Positions 42,616 through 52,145 of a stretch of 64,000 nt of DNA are shown one piece after another. A program made the position numbers and the translations under genes. Each line of letters starts with the position of its first letter. Position 1 is the stretch's first letter. Below the pieces are notes generated by a model. It had not been told where the DNA came from. It saw nothing but the letters and a program-made list of their open reading frames with translations, and searched no databases. Origin of the DNA: an uncultured Siphonobacter sp. (lineage in GTDB: Bacteria; Bacteroidota; Bacteroidia; Cytophagales; Spirosomataceae); contig CAJYIW010000023.1 in the NCBI GenBank assembly GCA_913775095.1, positions 62,001 to 126,000 on the forward strand, in the 5' to 3' direction.

Positions 42616-44127
42616 TTATTGCAAGTCTACGTCCGTCATGACGCCGAAGCTTTCGTTTTGCAAACGGTCCAGTGAAGTCACCACGTAGCGGTAGTTACCA
42701 CGAGCGGGAGGCAGATCGGCATACGAGAGCTGAGAAGCCTTTACAATGGAAATAATGCGGGAGGGGTTACTTAACGCAATGGGTTCGTTTTCCTTAAAGC
42801 GGTAAATCACAAATTGCCGGGGACGCTCACCGTCTACGGCTGCCGGGGGCATTTGCCAGCTCAGGAGAATCTGATTATCCTGCCGTTTGACCTCGAACTC
42901 CTGCGGGGGCAGGGGTGGGATTTTATCTTTCCAGGGCATCGTGGGTACTAAAGCGGGCAGGCGATAAAGGTCCTGCCGAAGGGTATCCTGAAAACCCTGA
43001 TAATTACTGATCAAAGATCGGGAACTAAAGTAGATGCTGCCCTGAATCTCCGAATGCTGGCGATTAAACCGGATCTGGATGGGCATTTCATCGGCCTTTT
43101 CCCAGCCATTTTCGCCGTTCATGCGGTATGCTCCCTGACCAATATAGAGGTGCCGGCCAAAACAGTTTTTACGCCACCATTCAACCAGGGGCTGGTAAGG
43201 TACGAGCTTATGATTCCGGTGAAAATACACCTGCGGAGCGATGTAATCAATCCAGCCCATTTTGAGCCACTTACGGGTATCCGCGTAAAGGTCATCATAG
43301 GAGCTAAGTCCCCGGGTTTCCGAACCGTCGGGCACCAGGGAGCTGCGGTTTCGCCAGATGGCAAAGGGACTGATGCCAAATTTGACATGGGGCTTATGGA
43401 CCTGAATGGAATCGGATATCTGGTGAATAAGCTGGTCAATGTTATCCCGCCGCCAGTCGTGAATGCTGGCAAAGCCTGCTCCGTATTTGTAGTAACTCAC
43501 CTGATCGTTTAAAACCTGGCCTACCACGCGATAGGGGTAAAAATAATCGTCAAAGTGAATGCCGTCGAGGTCGTAGTTCTTCACCAGATTAATGACGATC
43601 TGGGTAATGTAATTGCGGACTTCGGGAATCCCGACGTTAAAGAGTTTCATGCCGTCATAAGTCAGCATCCAGTCGGGATGCAGTCGGCTGATGTGGTCAG
43701 GCGTAACGTTGGAATGGCCTTTAAAAACAGCCCGGTTCAGATTCAGCCAGGCGTGAAACTCCAGTCCCCGGTTATGGGATTCGGCAATCATAAATTCCAG
43801 AGGATCGTAAAAAGGCTCGGGAGCTTTCCCCTGTTGTCCCGTCAGCCACTTCGACCAGGGTTCAATGGACCCTTTGGCATAATAGGAGTCAGCGGCATCG
43901 CGTACCTGCACGAAAAGGGCATTCATGCCCGATTTCTGGTGCTGATCAATGATCTGCCGGAACGACTGTTGCTGGGAGTCGGGATTGTAATCTCCCGGAC
44001 GCGGCCAGTCGATGTTATTAACCGTCGCAATCCACACGGCCCGCAGTTCACGTTTGGGCGAAATGGGTTGAGCAACAACCTGCCCCCACACACATAACCA
44101 GAAAAAGAAAAGTAGGCGTACGCTCAT
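42616..44127 (-). CDS. Family 10-like glycoside hydrolase (GHL10/DigH type)
   Basis: The 503-residue secreted protein has a signal peptide (VRLLFFFWLCVWGQVVAQ), then the GHL10 TIM barrel: RELRAVWIATVNNIDWP, MNALFVQVRDAADSYYAKG, FHAWLNLNR and DGIHFDDYFYP with candidate catalytic Asp residues. A C-terminal fibronectin-type-III-like module follows (about 395-500, PPLPPQEFEVKRQDNQILLSW). Relatives such as DigH hydrolyse denuded glycan strands of peptidoglycan. It is monocistronic. Substrate in this species is inferred. Confidence 0.88.
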   Translation of the reverse strand: MSVRLLFFFWLCVWGQVVAQPISPKRELRAVWIATVNNIDWPRPGDYNPDSQQQSFRQIIDQHQKSGMNALFVQVRDAADSYYAKGSIEPWSKWLTGQQGKAPEPFYDPLEFMIAESHNRGLEFHAWLNLNRAVFKGHSNVTPDHISRLHPDWMLTYDGMKLFNVGIPEVRNYITQIVINLVKNYDLDGIHFDDYFYPYRVVGQVLNDQVSYYKYGAGFASIHDWRRDNIDQLIHQISDSIQVHKPHVKFGISPFAIWRNRSSLVPDGSETRGLSSYDDLYADTRKWLKMGWIDYIAPQVYFHRNHKLVPYQPLVEWWRKNCFGRHLYIGQGAYRMNGENGWEKADEMPIQIRFNRQHSEIQGSIYFSSRSLISNYQGFQDTLRQDLYRLPALVPTMPWKDKIPPLPPQEFEVKRQDNQILLSWQMPPAAVDGERPRQFVIYRFKENEPIALSNPSRIISIVKASQLSYADLPPARGNYRYVVTSLDRLQNESFGVMTDVDLQ

Positions 44128-44275
44128 TTAAACCAGAGAAAGATCGGATTGAACAACAAAATAAGAGCATTCAGGGCGTTTTCTCACCATGAATGCTTAA
44201 AACTACTACGATGCTGCGTTAACCCAAACAACCGCTACCCCCCGTAAAAGGTTATGAGTAGCGGTCGTTCTTTTT

Positions 44276-47200
44276 TCATTCCAGTTCTGATTTGGGGGAA
44301 AGTACGGCCGGCTGGCGTCTGGCCCGACGTTCCAGTACCAGGAACAAAGGCGGGATCAGTAGGGGGGCAAAAAGAAGCGTGGAAGTCAGTCCGCCGATGA
44401 TCACGGTAGCCAGCGGTCGCTGGACATCCGAGCCAATGCCCGAAGAAGTAGCCGCCGGAACCAGACCAATGATCGCCACGATCATAATGGCCATAATCGC
44501 CCGAAGTTGCTCTTTGGATACTTCGTAAACGGTTTCGTAAAGATCACTGCCTGCCGTTTTAGCCCGATTCAGGGCCGACACCAGCAGAACGCCCGCCATA
44601 ACGGAGATCCCAAAAATAGATACAAAGCCTACTCCAGCCGAAACGTTAAAGTTATACCCTCTCATCAGCAAAGCCGTAATCCCTCCGCCGAGAGCAAACA
44701 GGATACAGGTTAGGGTCAGGAAGGTATCCTGGAAATTTTTAAAGAGCAGATATAAAAACAGACTCACCACGATAACCGTCAGCGGAATGGTTAGTAAGAG
44801 CTGCTTGCCGGCCCTTTCCAGGTTTTCGTACTGGCCGCCGTAAATTACTTCGTACCCTTCGGGAACGTGAACCTTCGTCTGAATCTTGCTCTGCACTTCT
44901 TCCACAAAGCCGCCCTGATCCCGGCCGCGAATGTTGGTGCGAACCGTCACCATGCGTTTGGAGTTGATGCGGTAAATGTTGGTTTGTCCCTGCACGTACT
45001 TGATGTCGGCCAGCTCGCTCATGGGAATCAAAGCCCCTGAAGCAGCCGGAACCTGTAATTCCCGAATGACGTCAATGGAGTTACGGCTTTCGGGCGTAAA
45101 GCGAATGACCAGATCGTAGCGACGGTCCTCATCGTAAATCGTGCCGACATCTTTCCCGCCAATGGCCGCTTCAACCATGGTTTCCACGTCAGAAACATTG
45201 ACGCCATAGCGGGCCGCTGCCTGCCGGTTTACCTGAATCGAAAGCTGATCCTGCGGGCCTTCCTGTTCGATATTAACGGCTACGGCTCCTTTGGTTTGCT
45301 TGACAATGGCAGCGATGCTGTCAGCCTTGGTTCGTAGTAAATCCAGATCATTACCCACCACGGAAATAGCCAAATCAGCCGCCGATCCCGTTACGATTTC
45401 CATCACCTGATCAATGATGGGTTGGCCGGAGGAAAAGAACGAGCCGGGAAAGGTATTCTGGAGTTCCGTCTGGATTCGGGCCACGAGGTCCTTCTTTCGC
45501 AGGCTGTCCGTCCAGGTGGAGTAATCTTTCAGGCCCACCAGAATTTCAGTTCGGTTGGGTGGGAAGGGGTCCGTACCCGTATCGTTGCGGCCCGTTTGGG
45601 TAATGACAAAATCCACGGGGTAATTCCTGGCAATGATCTGCCGGATTTTGGGAGCAATTTTAGCGTTTTCCTGAATGGTAACTCCCGAAGGCATAAAGGA
45701 ACGCAGGAAAATAGAACCTTCATCGAGCTCTGGAAGGAACTCCGTTCCTAGTTTAACGCTCATTCCGATCATCACAAAGACAACCGCAAACCCGAGGGTA
45801 AGCACCAGTTTAGGTCCGCCAAGTAAATGCTTCAGTAGTCGGGCGTAGCCTTTTTCGAAGGGATCCAGCAGGAAGTTTTTATGTTCTTTCGCGGGCTTAG
45901 CCGATGGGTCCAGCGATTTTTTAAAAGCAAAGGAAACGAGCACCGGAATAAAGGTAAGAGCCGCCAGCATCGACCCCACCACGGCAAAAGCCAGGGTTAG
46001 AGCCATCGGCCGAAACAGTTTTCCTTCCACCCGTTGCATGAGCAGAATGGGCAGGTAGGCCAGAATGATGATGGTTACGGAAAAGAAAATTTCCCGGCCT
46101 ACTTCCTGAGCGGCCGACAGGGTAAGCGGCACAATGCCCCGCCGTTTTTCTTCTTCCGTTGCTGAACGATACCTTCGGATCAAATGCTCCACCATGACGC
46201 AGGCTCCGTCGACAATGATGCCGAAGTCAATGGCTCCCAGGGAAAGAAGGTTGGCCGGAATGCCCGCAATTTTCATGAGCATGAACGCAAAGAGCAGGGA
46301 GAATGGAATGGTGATGGTAACCACCAGAGCCGCCCGGAAACTTCCCAGAAACAGAACCAGCAGTACGATGACAATCGAAATTCCTTCAAAAAGGGTATGA
46401 GCTACCGTTTCCAGGGAATGGTCAATTAAAAAACTCCGGTCGTAGAGGACCCGTAGTTTGACGCCTTTGGGTAAATCACGAGCCTGTAATTCATCCATTT
46501 TAGCTTTCAGGGCTTCCAGAGCTTCGCTGGGGTTTTCGCCCCGGCGAAGCACCACGATGCCTTCGGTAGATCCGGTAATGTCCACCTTGGCTTCCCGGAC
46601 GTTATACCCCAGAATACCCGAAGGAGCCGGGGGGGAGATTTCCACCCGGGCCACGTCTGACAGGAAAACGGGGACGCCGTCAATGGCCGTTAGCACGATG
46701 GTTTCAATATCCTTAGGGTTTTTCAACACCCCTAAACCCCGCACGGCAAAGCCCTGCCCGCCGCGATCAATGAGGTTACCACCCGTATTCTGATTGTTTT
46801 TACCGACGGCTTCCATGACGTCGGTCAGCCGGAGGTTGTACTTGCGAAGCTTGACGGGATCGGTCAGAATGTGAAACTCCTTTAAGGGTCCGCCAAAGGT
46901 GACTACATCGGCAATACCGGGCACCTGCAGAAGCTGGGGTACGATTCGCCAGTCCTGTAGATCCCTTAGCTGCATGGGGGTATAGGTCGGCGGAGCCTCC
47001 ACGACGTAGCGGAAAATTTCACCCACGGCAGTCGTCAGAGGAGCCAGCTCCGTTGTCACTCCATCGGGTAGCTCGGCAGCGGCAATGCGTTCCAGAACCT
47101 GCTGACGGGCAAAGTAATCCGTGACGGTTTCGTCGAAATTAAGCTGAACCACCGAGAGTCCGAAAATCGTACGCGACCGACGATCGGTAACGTGGGGCGT

Positions 47201-47425
47201 GTTATTCAGGGCCCGCTCAATGGGAATGGTCACCTGCTGTTCGACTTCCTCAGCCGCCCGCCCGTCGTACTTGGCAATGACGATCACGTTGGTATCGGCA
47301 ATGTCGGGATAGGCTTCGATCTTAAGCATTCGAAAGCACCAGTAGCCCAGGCCCATCATGGCTGTTGCCAGGGCAATAACCACCCACCGATTCTTGAGGG
47401 AAAACAATAATAAACTGCGAATCAT
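44276..47425 (-). CDS. CusA/CzcA heavy-metal RND efflux transporter
   Basis: ATG at 47425 gives 1049 residues (MIRSLLLFSLKNRWVVIAL); a TTG 36 bp upstream is less likely. It has twelve helices, two large periplasmic loops and the HME signature GAIDFGIIVDGACVMVEH in helix 4, with the proton-relay Asp residues. It exports divalent or monovalent metal cations through a TolC channel. It is the last gene of the operon TolC, adaptor, DUF190, pump. The particular metal (Cu/Ag or Zn/Co/Cd) cannot be decided. Confidence 0.93.
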   Translation of the reverse strand: MIRSLLLFSLKNRWVVIALATAMMGLGYWCFRMLKIEAYPDIADTNVIVIAKYDGRAAEEVEQQVTIPIERALNNTPHVTDRRSRTIFGLSVVQLNFDETVTDYFARQQVLERIAAAELPDGVTTELAPLTTAVGEIFRYVVEAPPTYTPMQLRDLQDWRIVPQLLQVPGIADVVTFGGPLKEFHILTDPVKLRKYNLRLTDVMEAVGKNNQNTGGNLIDRGGQGFAVRGLGVLKNPKDIETIVLTAIDGVPVFLSDVARVEISPPAPSGILGYNVREAKVDITGSTEGIVVLRRGENPSEALEALKAKMDELQARDLPKGVKLRVLYDRSFLIDHSLETVAHTLFEGISIVIVLLVLFLGSFRAALVVTITIPFSLLFAFMLMKIAGIPANLLSLGAIDFGIIVDGACVMVEHLIRRYRSATEEEKRRGIVPLTLSAAQEVGREIFFSVTIIILAYLPILLMQRVEGKLFRPMALTLAFAVVGSMLAALTFIPVLVSFAFKKSLDPSAKPAKEHKNFLLDPFEKGYARLLKHLLGGPKLVLTLGFAVVFVMIGMSVKLGTEFLPELDEGSIFLRSFMPSGVTIQENAKIAPKIRQIIARNYPVDFVITQTGRNDTGTDPFPPNRTEILVGLKDYSTWTDSLRKKDLVARIQTELQNTFPGSFFSSGQPIIDQVMEIVTGSAADLAISVVGNDLDLLRTKADSIAAIVKQTKGAVAVNIEQEGPQDQLSIQVNRQAAARYGVNVSDVETMVEAAIGGKDVGTIYDEDRRYDLVIRFTPESRNSIDVIRELQVPAASGALIPMSELADIKYVQGQTNIYRINSKRMVTVRTNIRGRDQGGFVEEVQSKIQTKVHVPEGYEVIYGGQYENLERAGKQLLLTIPLTVIVVSLFLYLLFKNFQDTFLTLTCILFALGGGITALLMRGYNFNVSAGVGFVSIFGISVMAGVLLVSALNRAKTAGSDLYETVYEVSKEQLRAIMAIMIVAIIGLVPAATSSGIGSDVQRPLATVIIGGLTSTLLFAPLLIPPLFLVLERRARRQPAVLSPKSELE

Positions 47426-47468
47426 CGGGAATCTTAGCAAAGACGATTGGCCCAGGGCCAAGGGTCGG

Positions 47469-47771
47469 TTAGAAAATTTCTATGGGGTAAGCAATGATCT
47501 GAATGCGGGGCGAAAAGTGGCGGATCTCCCGAAGGGTGGCTCTTACTCTTTCGGCTTCTTCTTCGAAAAGAATCACGACGGGGGGCTCGTCAAAGGAAAA
47601 CAGAGCTCCGGGCTGAATGATGCGGTGATTACCAATGCCGCTGATGCCTTCAAAGACGGAAGCCTGGGCAATTCCCTGAGCGACCAGCCATTGCAAAAGC
47701 GTGAGGTATAGGGGGTGGCCCTGGGCATCCATTTCATCTTTATTAAGCAGAATCTGAGCCTGAAGCATCAT
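47469..47771 (-). CDS. DUF190 family (PII-like) protein
   Basis: The 100-residue protein has the DUF190 pattern: HPLYLTLLQWLVAQGIAQASVFEGISGIGNH followed by PPVVILFEEEAERVRATLREIRHF. These are ferredoxin-fold, PII-like trimers expected to bind a nucleotide or metal and to modulate transporters. DUF190 genes usually accompany CrcB fluoride channels. Here it lies between the adaptor and the CusA-type pump (43 bp before the pump), where DUF3240-type proteins are found in proteobacteria. Confidence 0.82.
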   Translation of the reverse strand: MMLQAQILLNKDEMDAQGHPLYLTLLQWLVAQGIAQASVFEGISGIGNHRIIQPGALFSFDEPPVVILFEEEAERVRATLREIRHFSPRIQIIAYPIEIF

Positions 47772-47876
47772 GGTAGTTTTCAGTTTTCTGTTTAGGGTTT
47801 TCAGTTTTTGAATCAGTAAAAACCAGAGGGTAGGAACACTTGATTTTCACTCATTCTATCCTTCACCATTGACGCC

Positions 47877-48836
47877 TTAAAATCCAAAGCTGATGCCTTT
47901 GAGCTGCATGGCGTTTTCCGTCACTACCTGTTCGCCGGCTTTCAGACCTGAGAAAATGATCAGAGCATTGCCCGTTTGCTGACCCGTGGTAACCGAACGT
48001 CGTTCGTAAGTCAGGGGCCTGGTTTCCACGAAGAGGTAATCCTTACCCTGAATGGTCACCACGGCAGACTGCGGAACCGACAGATAATTCCCTTCGGCCA
48101 GACCAAAACGAACCGTAGCAAACATGCCCGCCTTGAGTTTTCCACCCGCATTATTGACCAGAATACGAAGCTTGATCATGCGGGTCTGAACGTCAGCGAT
48201 TTCGTTGATGGCTTGCAGAGTACCCGAGAATTCTTCGTTGGGATAGGCCGTAAACGTCAGTTGACAGGATTGGCCTTTCCTGACCCGGGTGAGCTGACTT
48301 TCGGGCACTTCGCAAACCACCCAGGCCGTTTGAGGGCGGGCTTTCATTAATAATTCCGGGGGAAACCCGCCCATTTGCAGCCGGGCTTCGTGTTCAATGA
48401 CAGCCGCCTGCTCGTTTTCCAGCTGGGTTTCGGCTTCGAGTACATCCCGACCCGTTCCGGCTCCGTTGGTGGCCAGGTCTTTGGCCCGGCTGACATTGAC
48501 CTTCAGCGTTCGGATGTTGATGCGGTGCTGAAGCAGCTGCGTATAATGGGAAGCCAGTTCAGCATCGTTAAAAAGAACCAGATTCTGACTGGGATTTTCC
48601 TGAGAGGCCAGTACAGTAGCCGCTACCTGAGCCGGTGCTTCAAAGTGAGCTACCAGGTTACTCGTGCTGGCGGTGATGGTTTTAAAAGCCGAGGCCATTT
48701 CCTTCGTGGGTAAAGTCATGACTTTGCCGTCTTGCTCAACGGTCGGTCGTAGAAGTTCGGGTGGGGCTTTCTTTTCTGTTTTCTGGCAGGCCATTACGCT
48801 CAGGAGTAAGGCCAGAGCTGCGATCGATTGATTCAT
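47877..48836 (-). CDS. RND efflux periplasmic adaptor lipoprotein
   Basis: The 319-residue protein has a lipobox (LLLSVMAC, about Cys17), the membrane-fusion-protein layout of a split barrel and helical hairpin (NIRTLKVNVSRAKDLATNGAGTGRDVLEAETQLENEQ), and beta-barrel segments (TAWVVCEVPESQLTRVRKGQSCQL). It links the CusA pump to the TolC channel. Its ATG at 48836 overlaps the TolC stop (TAATG), so the two are translationally coupled; an ATG two codons upstream is possible. Confidence 0.9.
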   Translation of the reverse strand: MNQSIAALALLLSVMACQKTEKKAPPELLRPTVEQDGKVMTLPTKEMASAFKTITASTSNLVAHFEAPAQVAATVLASQENPSQNLVLFNDAELASHYTQLLQHRINIRTLKVNVSRAKDLATNGAGTGRDVLEAETQLENEQAAVIEHEARLQMGGFPPELLMKARPQTAWVVCEVPESQLTRVRKGQSCQLTFTAYPNEEFSGTLQAINEIADVQTRMIKLRILVNNAGGKLKAGMFATVRFGLAEGNYLSVPQSAVVTIQGKDYLFVETRPLTYERRSVTTGQQTGNALIIFSGLKAGEQVVTENAMQLKGISFGF

Positions 48837-50074
48837 TACCATTGGGAGATTAGTCCGGAGCTATAGAGGACGTCAACAAAACTTTTTCGGTATTCAAACA
48901 GAGCATCGTAATAGGTCTGACGGGTGTCGTACCAGGTACGCTGGGCTTCGAGGTAATCCACCAGGGTGGTCGCTCCCTTTAGGTACGCATAGCGAACCGA
49001 AGCCAGGACTTGATCCGATTGCTGCAAAAGCTGCTCGTACCGCTGAAGGGTTTGCTGATGATTCTGGAAGGAAGACAGAGCGGTTCTTAACTCGATACTG
49101 ATGCGTTTCTGAAGAAAAGTAACCTGATCCTGAGCCTGTTGATGAAGAATTTTAGACTTCTGAATTTCTCCCTGATTGCGGCTGAATACCGGCAGTTCAA
49201 ACGTAAGAAATACCCCCGCGTAGGGAATGGAGTTTTGAGGATTCCAGATGGCCCCCATTTCATTGGCGGGCTTCGCCAGAACGCGTTGAAGCTCAATATT
49301 CCGATTAGCGGCTTCCAGACCACTGCGGGCGGCCAGTACGTCCGATCGCTGGTTCTGGGAATACGTTAATAAGCTATCTACGCTGAAAGGGGAAAGCACG
49401 GGATCGTTAATGTCAAGCTGAATGCTATCGGGCTGTCCCATCTGAATGGTAAGCTCGGCCAGTTCATTCCGATACAGTTGCCGTGCCGTACGCAGTTGCA
49501 GGGCGTTCTGCGTAGAAAGCACTTTCGTCCGGGTCAGGTCCGTCGTACTAACTACCTGATTGCGGAGCCGCACCCGGTTGAGATAGACCAGGCTATCCAG
49601 ATTAATCTGGGTTTGTTCCAGAAGGGTAACCTTCGTAGAGGCATACCAGGCATCCAGCCACAAAAGAGCCGCATCGCGAAGCACGTTTCTGGAGGTTTCC
49701 TTGACATTATTAGCGGACAATTGCGTAAGCCCCTGAGCCAGACTTACTCGTCGGCTGCGTTTACCGTAAATATCAAATTCTTTGGTAAGCTGAAGCCAGA
49801 ACTGCCGATTCTGGCGACTCAGGAATGTTCTGTCCGTGGGTAGGTGCTGAGGTGAGAGCTGAACAAGCGTTTGGTTGTTCAGGAAAGGATTGCTCTTCAG
49901 TCCGGCCGTAATCTCGTCCGACTGAGTAGCTGCAATGTCCTGACTTTGTAACCGGAGGGTAGGGTTACTTTGACGAACCTGTTCGAGGGTTTTGCGAAAC
50001 GAGTACAGCGTCTGGCCCCAACTGGAGCTCACAACGAGCCATACTAACCCAAGGGTCAGTGCCGGTATTCTCAT
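48836..50074 (-). CDS. TolC family outer-membrane efflux protein
   Basis: ATG at 50074 gives 412 residues with a signal peptide (MRIPALTLGLVWLVVSSSWG); an in-frame start 75 bp upstream would hide it. The two OEP repeats of long helices are visible (TLEQVRQSNPTLRLQSQDI, then SLVYLNRVRLRNQVVSTTDLTRTKVL, and later QERISIELRTALSSFQNHQQTLQRYEQLLQQSDQVLASVRYAYLKGATTLVDYLEAQ-type segments). It forms the outer-membrane tunnel of the metal pump and is first in the operon. Confidence 0.9.
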   Translation of the reverse strand: MRIPALTLGLVWLVVSSSWGQTLYSFRKTLEQVRQSNPTLRLQSQDIAATQSDEITAGLKSNPFLNNQTLVQLSPQHLPTDRTFLSRQNRQFWLQLTKEFDIYGKRSRRVSLAQGLTQLSANNVKETSRNVLRDAALLWLDAWYASTKVTLLEQTQINLDSLVYLNRVRLRNQVVSTTDLTRTKVLSTQNALQLRTARQLYRNELAELTIQMGQPDSIQLDINDPVLSPFSVDSLLTYSQNQRSDVLAARSGLEAANRNIELQRVLAKPANEMGAIWNPQNSIPYAGVFLTFELPVFSRNQGEIQKSKILHQQAQDQVTFLQKRISIELRTALSSFQNHQQTLQRYEQLLQQSDQVLASVRYAYLKGATTLVDYLEAQRTWYDTRQTYYDALFEYRKSFVDVLYSSGLISQW

Positions 50075-50446
50075 GTACGTATCAAGTTTTTGGGGTAAAA
50101 AGTCAAAGCCATTCGCTCCTGGAAACGTAGCGAAAAAATCTGACTGCAAGGCTAAGACGTTAAGGGGTCGTTAAAGTCAAATGTTCGTGCAGCATCGTTT
50201 TCAGAAGTAAAAGGTGGTCTTTGCATAAGCTTGACGGGTGATGAAATCCGGAGGAAAAGCAATAAATACGTTTGGGGGGCAATTAGCGTCGGTAAAGAGA
50301 GCAGATTTACATTCGATACGCAACAGCAGGAGATTAGAAGCGTATTAAAAAAAGGAAGACAAGCCGACTGCGGGGAGCTGGATGAACAGGCCGGATGTTC
50401 AAAACCTATACACCTCCGGAAAGAACATGGGGCTTCAGTAAGGCAC

Positions 50447-50483
50447 AAAAAAAACGGCATTGACTTAGTCAATGCCGTTTTAA
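50447..50483 (-). terminator. tRNA-Phe terminator
   Basis: Stem AACGGCATTGACT / AGTCAATGCCGTT followed on the minus strand by a run of eight T; it begins 7 bp beyond the tRNA 3' end. Confidence 0.88.
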
Positions 50484-50489
50484 ACAAGG

Positions 50490-50562
<73 letters not shown>

Positions 50563-50600
50563 TTATTTTTTGTTCCCGCCTCTCGTGTGATTTGGGACTG

Positions 50601-50631
50601 CAAAAGTAGTGACTGAAACAGGCGAATGCAA
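50601..50631 (-). promoter_or_regulatory. Bacteroidota-type promoter of tRNA-Phe
   Basis: On the minus strand TTG (50631-50629), a 20-bp spacer and TACTTTTG (50608-50601) match the consensus fully. The start would fall about 30 nt before the mature tRNA. Confidence 0.7.
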
Positions 50632-50728
50632 TACTTGGACAAAAATATTTTTCAAAAAAGTTATTATCTCCTGACAATCAGCGAATAAAATTTTAAAAAA
50701 AATCTAAAAACCAGTAGATATAGAAAAG

Positions 50729-50759
50729 TTGCTAGAGCAGAACTATCCCCGTATGTTTG
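50729..50759 (+). promoter_or_regulatory. Bacteroidota-type promoter of the nucleotidyltransferase gene
   Basis: TTG at 50729-50731, a 20-bp spacer and TATGTTTG at 50752-50759. The leader from about 50766 to the ATG at 50854 includes GGATCACCTCC (50785-50795), identical to the 3' end of bacterial 16S rRNA. Confidence 0.65.
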
Positions 50760-50853
50760 CAGGCATTCTGGGATACATCTACTTGGATCACCTCCGGTGA
50801 AAAACGATCACTGATCTTATCATTATTCACAAAAGAAGCGTATTAGTTAAGTC

Positions 50854-51858
50854 ATGAATATCATTATTCCTATGGCGGGGATGGGCAAGCGGATGCGGCC
50901 TCACACGCTGAGCATCCCTAAACCACTGATTCCTATTGCCGGAAAACCCATCGTACAACGATTGGTTGAAGATATCGCCAAAGTTTGTGCTACACCCATT
51001 GACGAAATTGCCTTCGTTATTGGCGATTTTGGGCAGGAAGTGGAACAACGCTTACTGGCCATTGCCGAATCGGTTGGAGCCAAAGGCCGCATTTGCTATC
51101 AGCATGAACCGCTGGGAACGGCCCACGCCATTTTATGCGGAGCCGAAAGCCTGAAAGGGAACGTGATTGTCGCCTATGCAGATACTCTTTTTCGGGCTGA
51201 TTTCCGTCTGGAAACCGATCAGGATGCCATCATCTGGGTACAGGCCGTGGAAGATCCGAGTGCTTTTGGCGTCGCCCAGGTTAATGAGGCGGGTGAGATC
51301 ACAGGTTTCGTGGAAAAACCTCAAACCTTCGTTTCGGACCTGGCCATTATCGGGATTTATTACTTCAAGGACGGAGAAAACCTCAAAGGGGAATTACAGT
51401 ACCTGATTGACCAGAATATTAAAGTATCGGGTGAGTACCAGTTAACCGATGCCATTGAAAACATGCGTCGCAAAGGAATGAAATTCATTCCCGGACAGGT
51501 ACAGGAGTGGCTGGATTGCGGCAATAAGCAGGCTACGGTTGAAACCAACCGCCGGTATCTGGAATTTGTCAGTGACCAGAACCTGATTCATGAATCGGTA
51601 AAACTGATCAATTCAGTGGTGATTCCGCCGGTATTCGTGGGTGAAAACGCCGTCATTGAGAATACCGTACTGGGCCCTCACGTGTCGGTGGGTAAGAAAA
51701 CCAGCGTGAAGGATTCAGTTATTCGTAATTCCATCGTGCAGGAAAACACCGTCATTGAAAGCGTGAATCTGGAAAATTCGATGGTAGGCAATTTCGTACA
51801 TCTGACGAGCAAAGCGGCGGATCTGAGCGTAGGGGATTACAATTCCATTACGGTTTAA
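50854..51858 (+). CDS. Sugar-1-phosphate nucleotidyltransferase with left-handed beta-helix
   Basis: The 334-residue protein has the nucleotidyltransferase signature MAGMGKRMRPHTLSIPKPLIPIAGKPI at residues 7-33 and the metal Asp in VIVAYADTLF. Further family segments are FVEKPQTF, GEYQLTDAIENM and WLDCGN. A C-terminal hexapeptide beta-helix follows (about 245-334: VVIPPVFVGENAVIENTVLGPHV). It makes an NDP-sugar (dTDP-glucose or UDP-glucose class) for envelope polysaccharides. No sugar-pathway genes lie beside it, so the nucleotide and sugar cannot be decided. It has its own consensus promoter. Confidence 0.88.
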   Translation: MNIIIPMAGMGKRMRPHTLSIPKPLIPIAGKPIVQRLVEDIAKVCATPIDEIAFVIGDFGQEVEQRLLAIAESVGAKGRICYQHEPLGTAHAILCGAESLKGNVIVAYADTLFRADFRLETDQDAIIWVQAVEDPSAFGVAQVNEAGEITGFVEKPQTFVSDLAIIGIYYFKDGENLKGELQYLIDQNIKVSGEYQLTDAIENMRRKGMKFIPGQVQEWLDCGNKQATVETNRRYLEFVSDQNLIHESVKLINSVVIPPVFVGENAVIENTVLGPHVSVGKKTSVKDSVIRNSIVQENTVIESVNLENSMVGNFVHLTSKAADLSVGDYNSITV

Positions 51859-52145
51859 GCCCTTTCCGGAATCTTTACATAACGCCTGATCCTGAGACAG
51901 AGCCGGGTTAAGTATGAATACTTTCGCTGTTGAAAATTATCTTCACTGGCGAGAGTATTACTTTTATGAGGCCATTCGTTGATAATGAGAGAGATGAGAC
52001 GGAGGTCAGGCGGTAATTTTTTTATAAATTCATTCGCAAGGGATTCTAACCAAAGTAGATCTTTCGAAGTTTATACTCCAGCGTTAGTTCTGCTGAGAAG
52101 TTACCCTACAGGGAGAGTGAGAAGTTAAAGCCCGCACAGCTGCCT

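Noticed and set aside
44216-44275. Hairpin ACCGCTAC / GTAGCGGT as terminator of the CusA gene
   Set aside because: The T run (CTTTTTT) lies on the plus-strand side, where no gene reads in, so its role is unclear.
50744-50795. Minus-strand mini-frame of 11 codons behind GGAGGTGATCC
   Set aside because: It lies antisense to the nucleotidyltransferase promoter, is very short and has no downstream gene on that strand before the tRNA.
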